From NCBI RefSeq assembly GCF_026250525.1, contig NZ_CP111057.1, positions 98,595-162,594 on the forward strand: 64,000 nt of DNA, read 5' to 3'. This document shows positions 9,434-17,992 of the stretch, in pieces. The notes beneath the pieces are model-generated. The model was not told where the DNA came from. It made no database searches and saw nothing but the letters and a program-made list of their open reading frames with translations. This stretch comes from Chondrinema litorale. Its GTDB lineage: Bacteria > Bacteroidota > Bacteroidia > Cytophagales > Flammeovirgaceae. Each line of letters begins with the position of its first letter. The stretch's first letter is position 1. Made by a program: the position numbers and the translations under genes.

Positions 9434-9449
9434 TGTGACGATCGTCACA
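9434..9449. promoter_or_regulatory. Crp-type operator palindrome (TGTGA-N6-TCACA)
   Basis: The 16-base TGTGACGATCGTCACA is a perfect palindrome and matches the classical CRP half-sites on both arms. It lies 6 bases past the Crp-family gene stop and about 67 bases upstream of the VOC gene start. The regulator's recognition helix carries the R-E-x3-R residues that in E. coli CRP read this half-site. Confidence 0.7.
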
Positions 9450-9455
9450 AAGCGA

Positions 9456-10025
9456 CTAATTCGTTCTTCGGCTTCTAATTCTACTCAGTGTTTCTCTGGC
9501 GATACCTAAATAAGAAGAAAGTTGAGTTAAAGACACACGTTGTAAAATTTGTGGATGATTAGACTCCAAATATTCGTAGCGCTCTTGGGGAGAATATAAT
9601 TTAAAGAGACTAGCATGTTCTTCTAGTTTTGAAGCAGTCAGTCGAAGACATTTTTTACCCACTGTCTCGATTTCTGGTGCATGCTTACTGGCTTCTATTA
9701 ACTTTAATTTATCTACGATGATAATGCTTGTAGGCTCACAAGCTTGAATGTTATAAGCAGATTTTTCGCCAGTACCAAAACTATTCATATTGGTTACCAC
9801 CTCATTTTCGAAATGGAAGGCTGTATTTTTTTCTTCTCCGTCTTTATTGTAAAAGCTTCTGCAAAAGCCAGTTTCTATAAAAAACAGTGCATCACAAACT
9901 TGATTTTCTTTTAACAAAAAAGCACCTTTCTCTAACCTTGTAGTAGATAAAGCCGGCAGTAAAAACTGCCAGCTTGTATCTGAGATATTCGCGATTGATT
10001 GAATATATTTTAAAAAATTTTGCAT
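9456..10025 (-). CDS. Crp/Fnr family transcriptional regulator
   Basis: The 189-residue protein has an N-terminal cyclic-nucleotide-binding-type beta-roll (about 10-115), a dimerisation helix (about 115-140) and a C-terminal winged helix (about 150-187). The recognition helix ARETLSRIR has R177, E178 and R182 in the same spacing as R180, E181 and R185 of E. coli CRP. The cAMP-binding RxS pocket motif is not evident, so the ligand may differ, and no Fe-S cysteine cluster is seen. The VOC gene lies immediately downstream behind a CRP-like site. The neighbouring lipoprotein gene upstream ends 19 bases before this start. Confidence 0.88.
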   Translation of the reverse strand: MQNFLKYIQSIANISDTSWQFLLPALSTTRLEKGAFLLKENQVCDALFFIETGFCRSFYNKDGEEKNTAFHFENEVVTNMNSFGTGEKSAYNIQACEPTSIIIVDKLKLIEASKHAPEIETVGKKCLRLTASKLEEHASLFKLYSPQERYEYLESNHPQILQRVSLTQLSSYLGIARETLSRIRSRRTN

Positions 10026-10043
10026 GCTACAAAAGTAGCTGAA

Positions 10044-10490
10044 TTATTCATCAAGAAGAATTTTATAGATTTCTGTACTAGAGTCAAATTCATATTCGGC
10101 ACCTTCCAAAACCACCTCTCTATACACTGTGAACGAACAGCAATCTTCGCTTTTTCTCTCAGCATCTACATAAAATGTAAAGATTTCTTCTCCATCTAAT
10201 GAAATTGAATATTTTACTTTTTCTGTTTCCCAACCAATTTCTTGAAAGCGAATCATGTTTAAATCATTCTCATCAATAAAAGTGAATGTGGCTGCATTAC
10301 CTTCAAGTAGGTTTTCTACTTTAATATCTGAAACCGTGTAAGCTCCACTAGTAAATACGTTTTCACCAGTAGCTTTATCCACTATTTCAATCTGAAATAA
10401 GTTGGGAGGAGTAAAACATGCTCCACAATCATCTTCTGAACAACCTTGTAGTAAAAGGAAAAGTAGCGAAATGTTTAATAGAAATTTCAT
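10044..10490 (-). CDS. Small lipoprotein of unknown function
   Basis: This 148-residue product has a lipoprotein signal (LLLQGC, Cys at about residue 17) directly followed by a short acidic, cysteine-bearing stretch SEDDCGACFTPP, and later an adjacent pair CC near residue 117. The rest is predicted beta-rich. The four extra cysteines could form disulphides in the periplasm. I do not recognise a family with a function. It sits 18 bases upstream of the Crp-like gene and may be co-transcribed with it. Confidence 0.65.
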   Translation of the reverse strand: MKFLLNISLLFLLLQGCSEDDCGACFTPPNLFQIEIVDKATGENVFTSGAYTVSDIKVENLLEGNAATFTFIDENDLNMIRFQEIGWETEKVKYSISLDGEEIFTFYVDAERKSEDCCSFTVYREVVLEGAEYEFDSSTEIYKILLDE

Positions 10491-10584
10491 AATAGTACCA
10501 TAATTTTAAACTGTAGTACCAACCACACGGTGCTTAATCTTGGTTTGCTGCATAAAAACACCTTTTTTTAGCTTTTTTTGGGGA

Positions 10585-11760
10585 TTATATATTTGCTAAA
10601 GCTTGTTTAATATCTACAATTAGGTCTTCTACATTTTCTATTCCGACTGAGTATCGGATTAACCCCTCTGGTATGCCCAACAACCTTCGCTGTTCTTCGG
10701 TCAACTCTACATGGCTTGTAGTTCTTGGAGGGCCAGCCAATGTACTTACTGAACCTAAGCTAGCAGCTAAATGCACTAGTTTCAAGTTCTGCAAAAAGAC
10801 TTTTACATTCTCGTAGCCACCTTTTAGTGAGAAGCTCATCATACCACCAAAGCCAGACATTTGAGATTTGGCAATCTCGTAACCGGGATGTGTTTCTAAA
10901 CCCGGATAATACACCACTTCTACTTTGTCTTGCTCTGCCAAAAAGCGCGCGATTTGCATAGCCGATTTGTTTTGCCTCTCGATGCGGAGTTCGAGGGTTT
11001 TCATTCCGCGAGCAATAAGGTAAGCGGGTTCGGCTTGTAAACTAGCTCCATTAATTTCTCTAAACTGAAATACCTTTTTTACCAATTCTGCTTTGCCTGC
11101 CAGCACGCCACCCATCGCATCGGAATGCCCACATAAGAATTTTGTAGCACTGTGTAAAACCAGATCAGCTCCAAGTGAAAGTGGGTTTTGGTTGATGGGT
11201 GTAGCAAAGGTATTATCGACCACTACCACAGCGCCTATCTTCTTTGCAGCAGTGGCTAGTCTTTTTATATCCACTACTTTTAAGGTCGGATTGGTTGGTG
11301 TTTCTAGATATAATAAATCACAACCTTTTTCTATTTCAGCTTCGATTTCTTCGTGGTTTGTGGTGTCGCATAGTTTTACATCTATATTATAAGCCGGCAA
11401 AAAATCGAGGAAAATTTTGCTAGTTCCACCATAGGTATCTTTGAGGGAAACGACTCTTTTGCCAGCTTGCAAAAAGGCAAACAATGTATTACTAATCGCT
11501 CCCATGCCCGTGGCAAAAGAAGTGGCTGCTTCTGCTCCTTCTAACGCTTTAATTTTCTCTTCTAAAACTGCTACCGTTGGGTTTGTGTTTCTACTGTAAA
11601 TATGTCCGCTTTGCTTGCCGATAGCTACATCGTACCATTCGTCTAAATCGTCGTAAGCGTAAGTTACACTATTGATAATCGGTGGTGTGGTAGTTCCCCC
11701 GGGAAATCTTTCTGTCTCTCCTCCCCAAACTGATATAGTCCCTTTTTGTAATTTATCCAT
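10585..11760 (-). CDS. PLP-dependent trans-sulfuration enzyme (cystathionine gamma-synthase / gamma-lyase family)
   Basis: The protein belongs to the Cys/Met metabolism PLP family (fold type I). From the start at 11760 (391 residues) it has YSRNTNPT (about 55-62), the phosphate-binding SFATGMGAIS, D182 in VVVDNTFATP that pairs with the pyridine ring, and the Schiff-base lysine K207 in HSATKFLCGHSDAMGG. The frame is open to 11844, but the 28 extra residues look non-native. Whether it acts as cystathionine synthase, cystathionine lyase or methionine gamma-lyase cannot be decided from sequence. It stands alone with no methionine-cycle neighbour and no visible SAM riboswitch. Confidence 0.88.
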   Translation of the reverse strand: MDKLQKGTISVWGGETERFPGGTTTPPIINSVTYAYDDLDEWYDVAIGKQSGHIYSRNTNPTVAVLEEKIKALEGAEAATSFATGMGAISNTLFAFLQAGKRVVSLKDTYGGTSKIFLDFLPAYNIDVKLCDTTNHEEIEAEIEKGCDLLYLETPTNPTLKVVDIKRLATAAKKIGAVVVVDNTFATPINQNPLSLGADLVLHSATKFLCGHSDAMGGVLAGKAELVKKVFQFREINGASLQAEPAYLIARGMKTLELRIERQNKSAMQIARFLAEQDKVEVVYYPGLETHPGYEIAKSQMSGFGGMMSFSLKGGYENVKVFLQNLKLVHLAASLGSVSTLAGPPRTTSHVELTEEQRRLLGIPEGLIRYSVGIENVEDLIVDIKQALANI

Positions 11761-11883
11761 GCTGTGATTTTTTGAGTTTTTAGGTTGATTTATTCTTTGA
11801 AATAAGGCAAGGCATCCATTTACTGGAATTGCAAAATACAACATTATTAACGCAATCTCAATGATTCGCTTTATAAGTATCCT

Positions 11884-12378
11884 TTACTTTCCAGTTAATT
11901 GGCTCCTTCTTTCTAGTAGTATTGTATCTCGCCAAATGCCATTCATAGCACCGATTTTTTCACGGTAACCTACTTGCCTAAAGCCTAAGTCTTGATGGAT
12001 TTTTAAGCTGGCTTTGTTTTCTGGGAAAATGGATGCCTGTAATGTCCATATTCCATTAGCTTCGCTATCTTCTATGAGTTTGGCTAATAGTTTTTTGCCA
12101 ATTTTCTTTCCTCTAAAATCTGGCGAAATGTAAACACTTACTTCCGTTACACCTCTATAAACTGCTCTTGAAGAAATAGGTGATAAAGCTGCCCATCCAG
12201 CAATTTCACCTCCCGATTTTGCCAGAATTCTGCATATCTGTAAGTGGCCTTTGTCCCAACTTTCCCACTCGGGTATCTCTTGCTGAAAGGTGGCTTGTCC
12301 GGTATCTATACCTTGTTTGTAAATAGTTGCTACAGTTTGCCAGTCTGTAGGTTGCATGGAAGTAAATTCGATATTCAT
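11884..12378 (-). CDS. GNAT acetyltransferase, phosphinothricin acetyltransferase-like
   Basis: This 164-residue cytoplasmic enzyme matches the PAT-like GNAT subgroup: IYKQGIDTGQATFQ near residue 20, GWAALSPISSRAVYRGVTEVSVYI at about 60-84, the acetyl-CoA loop RGKKIGKKLL, and the LGFRQVGYREKIG C-terminal strand. It transfers acetyl from acetyl-CoA to an amine of a small molecule. True phosphinothricin activity should not be assumed, since most members act on methionine derivatives or unknown amines. Single gene. Confidence 0.87.
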   Translation of the reverse strand: MNIEFTSMQPTDWQTVATIYKQGIDTGQATFQQEIPEWESWDKGHLQICRILAKSGGEIAGWAALSPISSRAVYRGVTEVSVYISPDFRGKKIGKKLLAKLIEDSEANGIWTLQASIFPENKASLKIHQDLGFRQVGYREKIGAMNGIWRDTILLERRSQLTGK

Positions 12379-12530
12379 TTGGGGTAATTTTATTTATGCA
12401 ATATCGAATTTTACAAAGAGAAATAAAAAAGCTATCGTGCTAATAATTTGCTTTTTGAAGCAGTTATTAATGAACTAAAGCTTATTGAAAGCCCAAATGG
12501 GTGAATAAATAATTTAAGGCTTATTCAAAC

Positions 12531-12558
12531 AAAAAAGCCTGAATTTATCAGGCTTTTG
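12531..12558 (-). terminator. Rho-independent terminator after the BNR/sialidase-like gene
   Basis: A 10-bp perfect stem (AAAAGCCTGA / TCAGGCTTTT, 12533-12557) with a five-base loop is followed on the minus strand by further T. It lies 7 bases past the stop of the BNR gene and marks the end of the PUL1 gene cluster. It could work in both directions. Confidence 0.85.
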
Positions 12559-12564
12559 TTGATC

Positions 12565-13920
12565 TTATTCTGACTTCACCCAGTCTACCGGAAAGGTGAG
12601 GTATTTTACGGTTTTGTTTGGGCCGTCATCTTTGTCATTATAATGATGGCTATAGATTACATGTATCATCCCGTTCTCTCCCTGTATCACTGCCGGGTAA
12701 TGGCTTTTGGTCGCATTTTCTTCTCGGGTATCGTTCTCTAGATATTTTTTCCACTTCCAAGTTTCCCCATCATCATCTGAGATGGCAACCGCCACATTGT
12801 GTCTATGCTCTTCGGAATCATTATATAAAATTAACCACTCTCCCGACTGCAAAGTAAGCATATCGAAACCAGCTCCTGAATTTGGCAGCTCTGTATCAAT
12901 AGGAATCGACCAAGTTAATCCCTTATCTTTAGACTCACTCACTTGAATTCTTTTTGGTGGAGCACCATTATCTCTAAAATAAGCGACTAAAGTGCTGTCT
13001 TTTTTTACTGCCAAAGTTGCCTGTATACCTGCATCACCTAAAACTGGGCTACTAAACTGCCAGTTTGCTCCCCAATCATCAGAAATGGCAAAAATGGAAA
13101 CATCCATACCATCTGAATAAAGCGGCACAATTAACCTTTCGCCTATAATTAATGGTTTGTTTTTGGTTTGCCAACCAATTCTACGCGACAGCGGATAACC
13201 CAACATGGCTTCTTCGGTTTCACCATCAGCTTTTTTGATCTTACCCTTTTGAATCATGTTTTCACCTTTGGCTAAACTATCTACTTTAGCCTTATAAGCT
13301 TCCCAATGAGCCAAGTATTCTTTCTTTTTCTCCTCGGGATATTGCGGGAGGTTTTCTTTCTTAAAGTAAGCTTCGTACTCTTCTAATTGTTTGTGAACTC
13401 CTGCTACAAAACGATCATCCGGTTGAATGCCTCTTTCTGTTGGGTCTCCGGGTTTTACTAAAAGTACATCTTGCCAATCCCAAACAGGTGCTTCTTCACC
13501 ATTATAATCTTTGCTAATTCTATACATCGGCAAAGAACTTTCCCACAAATTACTCAGAACAGGATACCACATTAACCAAAGTCGTTCTTGTGTATCCATA
13601 AACATCATTGGGTTAATGTCTGGAAAACCGGGTTTATCTGCCAATACAAAAGGTTCAGACCAAGTAGTATCGCCTTTGTGTAGTCTTGCGCCCATAATCC
13701 TTACATCGTCTGCCCATCGCTCACCAGAACCTTGAAACCAACCAGCAAGCACATCGCCATTGGGTAACTCAACTACTGTTGGTCCATGTACATGGTCTTT
13801 TTGCAAAGGGAAAATAATGCCTTCGTAAAATTCTTTTAATGCTTCTGGTTGCTTAGGTGCAGGGACACAAGTAGTCATTAAAATGAAGCAACAAAAGTAT
13901 AATAACGTTTTCATCATCAT
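12565..13920 (-). CDS. BNR-repeat (sialidase-like) lipoprotein
   Basis: The 451-residue lipoprotein (lipobox MTTC, Cys at about residue 18) has a six-bladed propeller of the BNR_2/sialidase superfamily. It opens with HGPTVVELPNGDVLAGWFQG. Three Asp boxes are visible: ISDDWGANW, ESKDKGLTW and SDDDGETW. A charged helical insert (about residues 170-215) interrupts the propeller. The superfamily includes exo-sialidases but also many other hydrolases and non-enzymes, so sialidase activity is only a possibility. It is the last gene of the PUL1 cluster, ending at a strong terminator. Confidence 0.78.
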   Translation of the reverse strand: MMMKTLLYFCCFILMTTCVPAPKQPEALKEFYEGIIFPLQKDHVHGPTVVELPNGDVLAGWFQGSGERWADDVRIMGARLHKGDTTWSEPFVLADKPGFPDINPMMFMDTQERLWLMWYPVLSNLWESSLPMYRISKDYNGEEAPVWDWQDVLLVKPGDPTERGIQPDDRFVAGVHKQLEEYEAYFKKENLPQYPEEKKKEYLAHWEAYKAKVDSLAKGENMIQKGKIKKADGETEEAMLGYPLSRRIGWQTKNKPLIIGERLIVPLYSDGMDVSIFAISDDWGANWQFSSPVLGDAGIQATLAVKKDSTLVAYFRDNGAPPKRIQVSESKDKGLTWSIPIDTELPNSGAGFDMLTLQSGEWLILYNDSEEHRHNVAVAISDDDGETWKWKKYLENDTREENATKSHYPAVIQGENGMIHVIYSHHYNDKDDGPNKTVKYLTFPVDWVKSE

Positions 13921-13939
13921 ATATTAAAAAGATAACAAC

Positions 13940-13968
13940 CCTCTGCACAATTAAAAACTGTACAGAGG
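13940..13968 (-). promoter_or_regulatory. Intercistronic hairpin between the 717-aa gene and the BNR gene
   Basis: A 10-bp stem with one mismatch (CCTCTGCACA / TGTACAGAGG) lies between two PUL1 genes. No strong T run follows on the minus strand, so it looks more like a processing or attenuation element than a full terminator. Confidence 0.4.
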
Positions 13969-13989
13969 AGTAAACCAATTTGCATTTTG

Positions 13990-16143
13990 TTATTCAATTA
14001 TCTTTAAATATCTGGCCATCCAATAAGGTAGCAAGTATTCATCACCTGCTAGTTCAGACCTTCCTTCGCTACCACCATCCAACTCAAATGGATTTGCATT
14101 GTGCCTATGCGTTCTTTGTTCTCCCGGAGTTAATAGCTGCTTGGTAGTTTGCTCCCTAAAGTTTTCAGGAATCATTTCGATATCTTTTCTGTGAGAGTTT
14201 TTTATTTTGTATTCCATCTGGTCTAGGTTATACTCTCTCAAATGCCAGATTACATCATCTACATTTATTTGCCCGCTTGTTCCATAAACTAAGGTATTCC
14301 ATACTGCATTTCTTTCTGGCAACTCTACTTCCCAGTGATCTCTAATCACCTCAGAATAGGCTTGCTTTAAAGTATCATTAAAAGCATAATGGTATAATGG
14401 CCAGTAAGTTAAAAATGCCATTTCATCATCTGAGTGGTTCCAAGAAGTACCCATGTTATGCCCATCGTATTTAATAAGCTCTGGTCTCATTTCTGCCATT
14501 GGGGTGAGCATATCTTCGTAGTAACCATGCTCATCCATCATTTTAAATGCCTCATCTTTAAAAATATCTTTGCCAGTTAGCGTGTAAGCCAGTTGTAAAC
14601 CTGTAATCAGGTGAGTCGCATTTAACTTTCTGTCGTACACATGTTTTGGATATTTATGTACATATTCCGGATTCCATCTGCCCCATAAAGTTGGCTTTCC
14701 ATCTGCATCTACAAAGTAATAATCGTTCTCGATGATGTGCATCATTATCGCTTCGATAAAGTTGGCAACACGCTGCTTTTCTTCTTTGGTTTCTGCCATA
14801 TACTGATCCATAATGGCTGTTACAAAAAGGTAAGCAATGTATTCATCAGTACTAGTAGTCCCTTTCCATTCCCACTCTTTCTCGTCTGATGGTCTCCATT
14901 TATCTGGATCACTCATTTTGTAACCAGTTCTTTCGAATGTTCTAGATGGAAAACCTTTGAGAGGATTTACAGTCAACAATCTTTCAAATGCTTCGAAAGA
15001 TTCCCACACATATCTTTTAGCAATTGGCTCACCTGTAGTTGCATAACGAAACACTTGACTACCTAAATAAAAAGTGGTCCACAAACCATCGTTATCGTGG
15101 TCTTTTACCTTACCTGTTGTTCTATTGTATGGTTCTTTAAAAGAAGGTGCACATACAAATCCATATCGCATGTTATACTTGCGAATATGATCTTGAAAGT
15201 ATTCTGCTTTATCAGCTAGTGTGTGGGTAACGTAATCGATTTTATTTAAACCTGTTGGAGTAAGCAAGTAAATATCACCATCGCTATCATAAGCCATGTC
15301 TGTTACTTCGTTGTTGTCTAACCATCTTTTTGAAGCAAAATAGCGGTAACGATCTGACTCTTCTTTATAAGCACCATCGGCAGAAGCAAACCATAAATCC
15401 ATGTTTACAAACATGATTTCTGTAATGGCAGGAATTGGTAACTTGTTTTCTCTGGCTTTGTACTCAGCACCATCGAACATGCTAATTACATAGTAACCGT
15501 CATTTGTTCCTACATAAATTTTATCTTGCTTAAAAGTGATAGATGAAAGTCCAGTTCCTTTATGTACACTCTCCCACTTTTTGCCTTCTAACCTAAATAA
15601 CTCTTTGTCTGTGAGGTAGTAAAAGTCCGACTCATAAGTATAAATTTCTATTAGCTGTCCTTCAGGTAGTTTTATATCTGACTGCTTTTCTTTTTCGTGA
15701 TACAAAGTGGCTTTTTTCTCACTTGAAAGCAGCACATCCATGTTTTTGTTCACGGTAATTTTGTCGTAAGTATTTTCTGGAACACTTGCGTAGATAGTTC
15801 CGGCAAAGTTATTTGTGAGGTATTTGTCTTTGAATAGATAGAATAAAATGCCAGTTTCTTCTTGAATGGTTATATCAACCGGATTTTTGTCTGCTAATGA
15901 ATGGTATGTTTCGTCTTTAGAAACTACTTCGCCATAGTAATCTCTATAAAGTCCTTTATCAGTTAAAACATAAGCGATGTCATTATAATCAACAACCAGC
16001 TTTTTCAATTTTGCGCCTTCCAACTCGGGAGCCATCTCATACTTTACAGAGGTAGCCTGTTTGAAAGGAGCATCCAACACTTGCGCGAAGGATAGAAAGC
16101 AATAAAGGTTGATTGCCAACAGCGTTAATAATCTTTTCATCAT
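13990..16143 (-). CDS. Secreted two-domain protein, propeller-like N-terminus plus all-helical C-terminus, function unknown
   Basis: The 717-residue protein has a signal peptide (ends near LSFAQ, residue 21). Residues about 25-310 are repetitive beta strands with ADKGLYRDYYG, IYVGTNDGYYVI and GDIYLLTPTGLNKI turns, resembling blades of a two-component-regulator-type propeller. Residues about 330-715 are rich in Trp, His and Asp and look like an alpha/alpha-toroid, with HDNDGLWTTFYLG, GHNMGTSWNHSDDEM and RTHRHNANPFELDGG. Such toroids are common in glycosidases and lyases, but I cannot assign a family. It follows the GDPD gene in PUL1 and probably acts on the same substrate. Confidence 0.7.
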   Translation of the reverse strand: MMKRLLTLLAINLYCFLSFAQVLDAPFKQATSVKYEMAPELEGAKLKKLVVDYNDIAYVLTDKGLYRDYYGEVVSKDETYHSLADKNPVDITIQEETGILFYLFKDKYLTNNFAGTIYASVPENTYDKITVNKNMDVLLSSEKKATLYHEKEKQSDIKLPEGQLIEIYTYESDFYYLTDKELFRLEGKKWESVHKGTGLSSITFKQDKIYVGTNDGYYVISMFDGAEYKARENKLPIPAITEIMFVNMDLWFASADGAYKEESDRYRYFASKRWLDNNEVTDMAYDSDGDIYLLTPTGLNKIDYVTHTLADKAEYFQDHIRKYNMRYGFVCAPSFKEPYNRTTGKVKDHDNDGLWTTFYLGSQVFRYATTGEPIAKRYVWESFEAFERLLTVNPLKGFPSRTFERTGYKMSDPDKWRPSDEKEWEWKGTTSTDEYIAYLFVTAIMDQYMAETKEEKQRVANFIEAIMMHIIENDYYFVDADGKPTLWGRWNPEYVHKYPKHVYDRKLNATHLITGLQLAYTLTGKDIFKDEAFKMMDEHGYYEDMLTPMAEMRPELIKYDGHNMGTSWNHSDDEMAFLTYWPLYHYAFNDTLKQAYSEVIRDHWEVELPERNAVWNTLVYGTSGQINVDDVIWHLREYNLDQMEYKIKNSHRKDIEMIPENFREQTTKQLLTPGEQRTHRHNANPFELDGGSEGRSELAGDEYLLPYWMARYLKIIE

Positions 16144-16370
16144 TTGTTAATCTTTTAAAATTGAAAAAGTCTATAAATTTCTGGTGTTTTGCTGTTGATT
16201 TTCGGGCAGAATATCTTAAGCACTTTCAGATAATATGCGTTGAAAATCGGATACAGCAGGTTTATAAATAAGCTATATTAATACTTCCGATACTTTAATT
16301 TTGCGCATAGCAATCTCAGCTTCAATCTAAAATTGAATTAGGATTACCACACCAAAAAGTATTTTAATTT

Positions 16371-17957
16371 CTAGTTACTGTTTTGTTCTATTGAATTTAA
16401 AAAATTAATTAATCCTTCCGGATCATCTGTTTGAATTCCATTGCAACCTAAATCTAGTGCTTTTTGCCAAGTCTCACTCCCATTGTCGTCTACAATAATA
16501 ATTGCACTATTTTTATGTGCTTTCTGCTCATAACCTTCTTCTGAAAAACCTTCCCAATTTGCGGCAATAATTGATGGTTTAAAAGCCTCAAAAACTTTAT
16601 TCAAGTTTTTAGCAATGTCTGGGTCTGGCATTACCAAACAATCTGGGCAAGCTGCTTGCACCTCTTTCAATTTGTCTACACTGGCATACCAAAATATGTC
16701 ATTTTGCATCTCATACTTTTCTATTAGAGCAAGCATCTTTTCTACATCGGCATCTTTTACATCCAGATAGATTCCGATTTTGCCTTTACACAATTTTAAT
16801 ATCTCTTCGAAAGTTGGAATGCGTTCGCTCTTCCACTTTTTATCTACCCTGCTGCCAATATCTAGTTTTTGTAATTCCTTTAGGGTTTTGTCTGCCACTA
16901 AACCTGTTTTGCCTTTCAATATATATGTATCCACTTCTTTATTATGGATACTAACTAGCTCTCCATCTTTGCTTGTTCTAATATCTACTTCGACAAAATC
17001 GGCGCCTAAATCAATGGCTTTTTGGTAAGCAGCCAAGGTGTTTTCAGGAATATTTTGATGTGCTCCGCGATGTGCTACCACATACACACCAGTATGTTTA
17101 GGTTTTCTTATTGGATTTATAGGAATACTCTTTTGAATTAATGCTGGCTCATCTGTCTGGATTACATCTGCACCGTATAAAGTCAAGCTGTTAAGTGTTG
17201 GAGTAATATGCCCTTCTCTTAAAGCTCTATCTGGTTGACCAAGTGCATTTATCCAAATTCGAGCTCCGGCTTTGCTAATTCTATCAGCGACTTCTTTGGT
17301 GTAAAAAGAATAGTCGATATGGATGATCTCAGGTGAAAACAAGGCAATGGCAGAATCCACTTCTTCTAGTGAATGTGTTCTAGGCATTAACATAAAATTC
17401 TTGTCGGCTGCCTGTAACCTTTTGAGTACTTCGTAATCGCTATCAAAAAAGAAAACTTCTTTGGTTGCATTGGTTTTATGAACCACTTTAATCACGTTTT
17501 CTAGCCAATCTGTTTTCATATCCAGATCGACTAGAATTTTTCCGTGAGCCAAATTAAGTGCTTCTTCTAAAGTGGGTATTTTGTGTTTAGTAGGTTTCCC
17601 GTTTTCAACAAGAAAAAATTGCTGTATCTCTTCAAAAGTTAAAGTTTCTGGATCGCCCTTGCCTGTAGTTGTTCTGTCTATCGTTCTGTCGTGCATCAAT
17701 ATAGGCACACTATCTTTGGTTATTTTTACATCAATTTCGATGATGTCTATACCAAGGTCAATCGCCTCTTGAATGGCAGCTAGAGAGTTTTCTGGATATT
17801 TATTATGGGCAGCTCTATGCGATGCAACCATTACTCTGCCATCAGCATCGAGCAAAATTTTTCTTAGCTCATCAACTTTACTCTGTGCCTGAACCTCTGT
17901 TAGTAAAAACAGAAATCCGGCAAGAATAAGGCATATATTTTTAATCATCAAATTCAT
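16371..17957 (-). CDS. Tandem glycerophosphodiester phosphodiesterase (two GDPD domains)
   Basis: The 528-residue exported protein (signal peptide ending near VQAQ, residue 25) carries two GDPD TIM-barrel domains, at about residues 40-270 and 290-520. Domain 1 has the core motifs SHRAAHNKYPENS, DIIEIDVKITKD and MHDRTIDRTT. Domain 2 has AHRGAHQNIPENT, DFVEVDIRTSKDG and IHNKEVD, where the usual HD is HN. GDPD enzymes hydrolyse glycerophosphodiesters to glycerol-3-phosphate and an alcohol. The paired domains suggest gene duplication, and domain 2 may have altered activity. It sits 36 bases below the phosphatase gene, likely in one operon, so phosphate release could follow diester cleavage. Confidence 0.87.
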   Translation of the reverse strand: MNLMIKNICLILAGFLFLLTEVQAQSKVDELRKILLDADGRVMVASHRAAHNKYPENSLAAIQEAIDLGIDIIEIDVKITKDSVPILMHDRTIDRTTTGKGDPETLTFEEIQQFFLVENGKPTKHKIPTLEEALNLAHGKILVDLDMKTDWLENVIKVVHKTNATKEVFFFDSDYEVLKRLQAADKNFMLMPRTHSLEEVDSAIALFSPEIIHIDYSFYTKEVADRISKAGARIWINALGQPDRALREGHITPTLNSLTLYGADVIQTDEPALIQKSIPINPIRKPKHTGVYVVAHRGAHQNIPENTLAAYQKAIDLGADFVEVDIRTSKDGELVSIHNKEVDTYILKGKTGLVADKTLKELQKLDIGSRVDKKWKSERIPTFEEILKLCKGKIGIYLDVKDADVEKMLALIEKYEMQNDIFWYASVDKLKEVQAACPDCLVMPDPDIAKNLNKVFEAFKPSIIAANWEGFSEEGYEQKAHKNSAIIIVDDNGSETWQKALDLGCNGIQTDDPEGLINFLNSIEQNSN

Positions 17958-17992
17958 AGATTTACAAACTTATATTGGTAAAAATGCCAATA

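Noticed and set aside
11761..11883. SAM riboswitch before the trans-sulfuration gene
   Set aside because: The upstream stretch is short and shows none of the required stems.
12565..13920. Firm assignment as exo-sialidase (GH33)
   Set aside because: Only the propeller and Asp boxes are clear; the arginine triad could not be placed, and no sialic-acid catabolic genes are present.
17965..17972. TAAGTTTG -7 box upstream of the GDPD gene
   Set aside because: It is only 8 bases from the start codon and has no -33 TTTG; the gene is more likely read from the phosphatase gene upstream.
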